From NCBI GenBank assembly GCA_003646045.1, contig QNDV01000040.1, positions 1-11,771 of the forward strand: DNA of 11,771 nt. The letters run 5' to 3'. A model generated the notes under the pieces. It made no database searches and was not told the origin of the DNA. It saw only the letters and a list, made by a program, of their open reading frames with translations. Made by a program: the position numbers and the translations under genes. Shown here in pieces: positions 8,386 to 11,771 of the stretch (position 1 is its first letter; every line of letters begins with the position of its first letter). The DNA is from a bacterium (GTDB taxonomy: Bacteria; Krumholzibacteriota; Krumholzibacteria; LZORAL124-64-63).

Positions 8386-8409
8386 GAGGGCGTCCCGCGG
8401 GGCGCCCTC
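8386..8409. terminator. Hairpin between convergent genes, possible bidirectional terminator
   Basis: GAGGGCG (8386-8392) pairs with CGCCCTC (8403-8409). The loop can pair further (T-G, then C-G twice), giving about 10 bp closed by CGCG. It sits between the two convergent stops, 7 bp from the minus-strand one. There is no T-tract on either side, so intrinsic termination is uncertain; it may instead be a 3'-end stabilising stem. Confidence 0.5.
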
Positions 8410-8416
8410 CCTTGTA

Positions 8417-9673
8417 TTACTGGTCGAGATCTCCGGTGCGGGAAAAATACTCTTCCAACAGGGGCAGCAGGCCGTCCCAGGTCCCGGGCGAGAATGGAGG
8501 CATGGCTCGCTGGTAGGCACCTGGAACCTCGTGTCGCGGCGGCAGTGGCTTGGCGTTGTTCCGGGTGGCTTCCTGGTAGGCCGCCACGAATTCCGGTACC
8601 GAATGGGCCACTTCGAGCAGACGCTCCTCGCCCAGTACGGCAACGATGGTCGAGGCCATGCACCAGCCGCCACGGTTTATCAGGCCGGCGGATACGGCGC
8701 CCTCCACTATTTCGGCGACAGCCTCGGTATCGCCGTCGGGATCTTCAAGAACCGCGGGCAGATGCCGGTCCAGGCTGGCCAGGGAGCGGATGGAGGTATC
8801 CCAGAAGTCCTCGGGGACCAATTGCACCGACCCCAGAACAGGGTGCTCAGGGGCGAAGATCGTGTTGGGGATATCTTCCAGCCAGCTGGCGACGCCTTCG
8901 TAGGCAAGGGATTTGAACAGGCTGGCGATGGCTGCAGTGCCGCTGGATGCGAGGGGACCGGGACCCACCGGGACCGCCAGATTCCTGTAGGCCAGGGCCG
9001 TGAGCTGACCCAGCAGTTGGCTGTTGTTGCCCGCGGCGATGACTCCCGAATCGATAAAGATGTGATTCTCGTAGTAGCGCAGCTCGGGGCGGGAGGGCAG
9101 TACTTCTATCCGCACCGTATCGGGCAGATCATCCGCCGGTACCCAGCGACGCAAACGCTTATCCAGCTCGCACCAGAGACCGTCGTCCAACTCGTGCAGC
9201 CGTTGGTTGATCAGGTCGCGCCGGTCCCGCGACCAGAGGTAGGACCGTGAGAAATCCCGCTGTTCGGAATTCATCTTGTGTTTATGCTCGATGCCGATCT
9301 CGTCCGCGAATGCCTTGGCGAGCCAGTTGGTGATACGCGTCTGATTGGGGGCGCCACCCGAGGGAAATGAAGCGCTCCATACGGCGAATGACGGCGACTC
9401 CGCCAGGTCCACCAGATCATCCCGTGTCACATCCCTGCCGCCGGCGATGCGGGTTACGAGATCGTCGAAGTCGCGCCAGCCGGATGCATTCACCACTATC
9501 GGGCAGGGCAGGGGACGGACCTGTGGGAATTCGTCCCGGTTGTCGTCGTTGCCGCCACAACCGCCGGTGAGCAGGAGCAGGGTGGACAACAGCAGCAGGA
9601 TGCGACCAATGTGCCGGACCCTGTATTTGTCCCGGATTCCGGATTTGTCCCGGGCCTGGCCTTGAACTATCAT
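8417..9673 (-). CDS. Lipoprotein of unknown function, possibly a degenerate zincin-like protein
   Basis: A 418-residue protein that I do not firmly recognise. The start at 9673 is chosen because longer versions run into queE on the opposite strand and lack a signal. It gives an unusually long basic n-region, a Leu-rich core and a TGGC lipobox with Cys39. The n-region carries an 11-nt direct repeat (9625-9635 and 9643-9653) that repeats RDK. Residues 204-265 read like a zincin core of the DUF5700/DUF2268 kind: a strand HIFIDSGVI, a helix where the HEXXH should be (LLGQLTALAYRNL, no HEXXH), and after about 30 residues EGVASWLED (Glu259), matching the downstream 'EGxAxy' helix. The catalytic histidines appear lost. 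This reading is inference from pattern; it may be an unrelated helical lipoprotein. It is convergent with the M49-like gene and divergent from queE. Confidence 0.75.
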   Translation of the reverse strand: MIVQGQARDKSGIRDKYRVRHIGRILLLLSTLLLLTGGCGGNDDNRDEFPQVRPLPCPIVVNASGWRDFDDLVTRIAGGRDVTRDDLVDLAESPSFAVWSASFPSGGAPNQTRITNWLAKAFADEIGIEHKHKMNSEQRDFSRSYLWSRDRRDLINQRLHELDDGLWCELDKRLRRWVPADDLPDTVRIEVLPSRPELRYYENHIFIDSGVIAAGNNSQLLGQLTALAYRNLAVPVGPGPLASSGTAAIASLFKSLAYEGVASWLEDIPNTIFAPEHPVLGSVQLVPEDFWDTSIRSLASLDRHLPAVLEDPDGDTEAVAEIVEGAVSAGLINRGGWCMASTIVAVLGEERLLEVAHSVPEFVAAYQEATRNNAKPLPPRHEVPGAYQRAMPPFSPGTWDGLLPLLEEYFSRTGDLDQ

Positions 9674-9690
9674 ACGCACTTCACTACAAC
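9662..9690 (+). promoter_or_regulatory. Candidate queE promoter
   Basis: TTGAAC (9662-9667) and TACAAC (9685-9690), each four of six to consensus, are spaced by 17 bp. They lie over the start codon of the divergent lipoprotein gene, 53 bp before the queE ATG. The match is weak and is supported mainly by position. Confidence 0.35.
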
Positions 9691-9729
9691 TCCCGGTTGG
9701 CGGTCCCCCTGGCCCGCTTCCGACGGGAG
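9690..9729. other. Imperfect inverted repeat in the divergent intergenic region
   Basis: CTCCCG (9690-9695) pairs with CGGGAG (9724-9729). Inside it, GG and CGG pair with CCG and CC around small internal loops, leaving a 10-nt apical loop. It fills most of the 70-bp gap and ends 4 bp before the GAGG ribosome site of queE. It could be an RNA leader stem or an operator. It does not show the layout of a preQ1 riboswitch. Confidence 0.45.
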
Positions 9730-9743
9730 AGCCGAGGCGACCC

Positions 9744-10403
9744 ATGATTCTGTTGAACGAAATATACCCTGCCATTTGTGGCGAGTCACGTTTTGCCGGT
9801 GAACCCTGTACCCTGGTGCGCCTGACCGGCTGCCACCTGCGGTGCGTGTGGTGCGACTCGGCCCACGCCTTCAACGAGGGGCAGCGCCTGGAGGTGGACG
9901 CCATCGTTGCCCGGGTCCGCACAGAGGGTCATGCCACCGTACTGGTCACGGGGGGTGAGCCCCTGCTGCAGACCGAAGTCCTTCCCCTGCTGGAGGCCCT
10001 GCTGGCGGACGGCCGCAGGGTCCTGCTGGAAACCAGCGGTACCCGCGGGCCTGCCAACGCCGTGGACCTGGCGGCGGTTCCCGCCGGCGTACACCGCATC
10101 GTCGATCTCAAGGCACCCGGCAGCGGGATCGACGCCGGGCTCATCGACTGGGCAGGCATCGGCTCGCTGAACGAGGAAGATGAACTCAAAATCGTCTGTG
10201 CCCATCGCCAGGACTACGAATGGGGCCGTGACCTGGTGGCTGGTGGCCAGCTGCCGACCGGTGTGCCAGTGGCTTTCGGCGCGGTGGCCGACAGCCTGGA
10301 TCCGCGGGATCTGGCCGGGTGGTTATTGGCGGACAAGGTCGCGGCGCGGCTCCAGATCCAGTGGCACAAGGTGATCTGGCCCGATCGCCGGAGGGGGGTC
10401 TGA
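9744..10403 (+). CDS. queE: 7-carboxy-7-deazaguanine synthase (radical SAM)
   Basis: QueE, 219 residues, normal for the family. It converts 6-carboxytetrahydropterin to 7-carboxy-7-deazaguanine on the way to preQ0 and queuosine. The cluster motif CxxxCxxC is Cys30, Cys34 and Cys37 (CHLRCVWC). TGGEP at 69-73 is the SAM-binding motif. The N-terminal NEIYPAICGES and C-terminal IQWHKVIWP segments are typical of this enzyme. A GAGG (9734-9737) lies 6 bp before the ATG. queC starts 2 bp after its stop. The gene is divergent from an unknown lipoprotein gene. Confidence 0.95.
   Translation: MILLNEIYPAICGESRFAGEPCTLVRLTGCHLRCVWCDSAHAFNEGQRLEVDAIVARVRTEGHATVLVTGGEPLLQTEVLPLLEALLADGRRVLLETSGTRGPANAVDLAAVPAGVHRIVDLKAPGSGIDAGLIDWAGIGSLNEEDELKIVCAHRQDYEWGRDLVAGGQLPTGVPVAFGAVADSLDPRDLAGWLLADKVAARLQIQWHKVIWPDRRRGV
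9761..9789 (-). promoter_or_regulatory. Candidate promoter of the unknown lipoprotein gene
   Basis: On the minus strand, GTGACT (9789-9784, four of six) and TATATT (9766-9761, five of six) are spaced by 17 bp, inside the first codons of queE. This would give a 5' leader of roughly 80 nt. Weak evidence, based on sequence match and position only. Confidence 0.35.
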
Positions 10404-10405
10404 GT

Positions 10406-11080
10406 ATGGCGCGGGACCTGGCTATTGTCCTGGTCAGCGGTGGCCTGGATTCGGCGGTCTGCCTGGCCGATGCCGCTCGCGGGCATGACGTGGCGGTTCT
10501 TCATCTGAATTACGGCCAGCGCACCGAGGCCCGGGAACTGGCGGCTTTCGGCGACCTGGCCGACCACTACGGTATCGAACGGCGACTGGTGGCCGACGTG
10601 GGCCACCTGCGGGAAATCGGCGGTACCTCCCTGGTGGACGCCTCGCTGCCGGTCGAAACAGGGCTGCCGCGGCAGGGCGGGCCGGTGCCATCGACGTACG
10701 TGCCCTTTCGCAATGCGCACATCCTGGCCGTGGGTGCCTCGTGGGCCGAAGTAATCGGTGCTCGCTGGTTGTATATCGGGGCGGTGCAGGAGGATGGCAG
10801 CGGCTATCCCGATTGCCGCCGGGAGTTTTTCGAGATCTTCGAGGCGGCCATCGCCGCGGGTACCAGACCCGAGACCAACATCGGTATCCGTACTCCCCTG
10901 ATCGGGTTGGATAAGGCTGCCATCGTGCGGCGGGGTCTTGAACTTGAGGCGCCCCTGCATCTGACCTGGTCCTGCTATACCGAACAGGAAGAGGCCTGCG
11001 GTCGCTGCGAAAGCTGTCGCCTGCGGCTGCGGGGATTCGCGGCCGCGGGTATGGAGGACCCCATAACCTATCGCGGGTGA
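10406..11080 (+). CDS. queC: 7-cyano-7-deazaguanine (preQ0) synthase
   Basis: QueC, 224 residues. It is an ATP-dependent PP-loop enzyme that turns 7-carboxy-7-deazaguanine, the QueE product, into preQ0 using ammonia. The ATP-binding SGGLDS is at 11-16 and LNYGQR follows. The zinc site is Cys190, Cys198, Cys201 and Cys204 (CGRCESC). The start at 10406 is set by the PP-loop lying at the N-terminus and by a strong GGAGG just upstream, inside the end of queE. A longer open frame from 10319 would overlap queE and is unlikely. The 2-bp gap implies translational coupling with queE. No queD, folE or queF is visible in the window. Confidence 0.95.
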   Translation: MARDLAIVLVSGGLDSAVCLADAARGHDVAVLHLNYGQRTEARELAAFGDLADHYGIERRLVADVGHLREIGGTSLVDASLPVETGLPRQGGPVPSTYVPFRNAHILAVGASWAEVIGARWLYIGAVQEDGSGYPDCRREFFEIFEAAIAAGTRPETNIGIRTPLIGLDKAAIVRRGLELEAPLHLTWSCYTEQEEACGRCESCRLRLRGFAAAGMEDPITYRG

Positions 11081-11086
11081 ATCAGC

Positions 11087-11771
11087 TCAGCCACGCTTGG
11101 CGAATTTCTCGAAATCATAACCTTCGTAGGCGTTGCAACGGCTGCAGAGGTGGATCAGGTCCCGCCGGCCGTCGTCGAGGATGTCCCGCAGGCACGCCGC
11201 GGCGTAGCTGTTCCAGATATCGGCCACCGACTGTTGGCTCACGTTGCCGACTACTGCCTTCTCGTGCACATCCCAGCAGCACAGGGTGGCGTTGCCGTCG
11301 GTGTAGAAGAACATCTCGTCCAGCACCTTGAGGCAGGGTTTGAGCACCACGTCCTCGGGCTTCTGTCCGGTCCAGGGCCACTGGTAGAGCTGGGTGATCA
11401 GAACCTCGCTGCAGCGGGGACCCCAGTACGCCTTGTAGTCCGGAATCTCGTGACGGTTCTCGGGTACCTCGATCATGCGCAGCTCGGTGAAGACCTTGTC
11501 ACGGTATCCCCCGGCATCCCACATCTCCAGGAAAGCCGTGGTGCGTTCGAGCACCTTGGCGTAGTCGATGCCCACCCGGCTGGGCTCGTAGGTCGCGACG
11601 CTGAAGCCGTCGATGCTGAAGCGCATGATGTCCACTCCCGCCTCGAGCAACTCGCGTCCCAGTTCCGCGGTGAGCAGTTCGCCGTTGGTGTTGTATTCGA
11701 CCCGGGCCGTGGGATCGTTCTGCTTGATATAGCGCGTGATCTCGGCCTGGCGCTTGTCCACGAAGGGCTCG
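11087..11771 (-). CDS. Radical SAM/SPASM domain protein, N-terminus beyond the window
   Basis: The visible 228 codons are the C-terminal part. The frame is open to the window edge and begins with EPF, as in the (G)GEP motif of radical SAM barrels, so the CxxxCxxC cluster motif must lie outside. Visible barrel parts include YNTNGELLT and MRFSIDG. The SPASM-type end has PCL, then after about 17 residues a CCWD, then GNVSQQSVADIWNS, then CSRC (cysteine codons at 11144-11146 and 11135-11137). SPASM domains bind extra iron-sulfur clusters; members modify peptides, proteins or small molecules, so the substrate cannot be named. A GTG at 11761 is an internal codon, not the start. The gene is convergent with queC, only 6 bp apart, with no terminator seen. 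Confidence 0.88.
   Translation of the reverse strand, partial: EPFVDKRQAEITRYIKQNDPTARVEYNTNGELLTAELGRELLEAGVDIMRFSIDGFSVATYEPSRVGIDYAKVLERTTAFLEMWDAGGYRDKVFTELRMIEVPENRHEIPDYKAYWGPRCSEVLITQLYQWPWTGQKPEDVVLKPCLKVLDEMFFYTDGNATLCCWDVHEKAVVGNVSQQSVADIWNSYAAACLRDILDDGRRDLIHLCSRCNAYEGYDFEKFAKRG

Noticed and set aside
8327..9250. Plus-strand open frame (307 codons) opposite the unknown lipoprotein gene
   Set aside because: It has Gly/Arg/Gln-rich composition without motifs, while the minus frame has a lipoprotein signal and balanced composition. This choice is less certain than the others, since the minus-strand gene is not a firmly known family.
9674..9743. preQ1 riboswitch upstream of queE
   Set aside because: A hairpin is present, but there is no A-rich pseudoknot tail or other aptamer-like layout.

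Overview
The window is GC-rich and gene-dense, with no sign of mobile elements or phage. Three proteins carry lipoprotein signal peptides. One large protein pairs a gingipain-type C25 peptidase with a FlgD-like C-terminal domain of the kind used for type IX secretion. Together these point to a diderm bacterium, most likely of the FCB superphylum (for example Krumholzibacteriota or Eisenbacteria-like lineages). The taxonomic placement is inference; no marker gene settles it.

Layout. (1) Positions 1-6328 hold three plus-strand genes that may form one operon: a C25 peptidase (5' end cut by the window), a SpoIID/LytB-domain lipoprotein 23 bp downstream, and a NagZ-like GH3 beta-N-acetylhexosaminidase overlapping it by 4 bp (ATGA). 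The last two look like a cell-wall turnover pair, one outside the membrane and one cytoplasmic. (2) Positions 6347-6509 hold a self-contained tRNA-Asp(GTC) unit with a near-consensus sigma70 promoter, a CCA-encoding tRNA and an intrinsic terminator. (3) Positions 6537-9673 hold two convergent lipoprotein genes. One is a DPP III-like (M49) zinc peptidase with intact metal ligands. The other is an unrecognised lipoprotein with features of a zincin fold but no visible HEXXH. A 3 x 13-nt tandem repeat and a strong hairpin lie between their stops. (4) Positions 9744-11080 hold queE and queC, tightly coupled, for two steps of 7-deazaguanine (queuosine/preQ0) synthesis. (5) Positions 11087-11771, minus strand, hold the C-terminal part of a radical SAM/SPASM protein, convergent with queC across 6 bp.

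Most of this is ordinary chromosomal gene content. I did not find a clear new multi-gene system. The items most worth a second look are the apparent pseudo-protease beside an intact metallopeptidase, the SpoIID-NagZ coupling, and the C25/type IX protein. No gene-free stretch longer than about 300 bases occurs.
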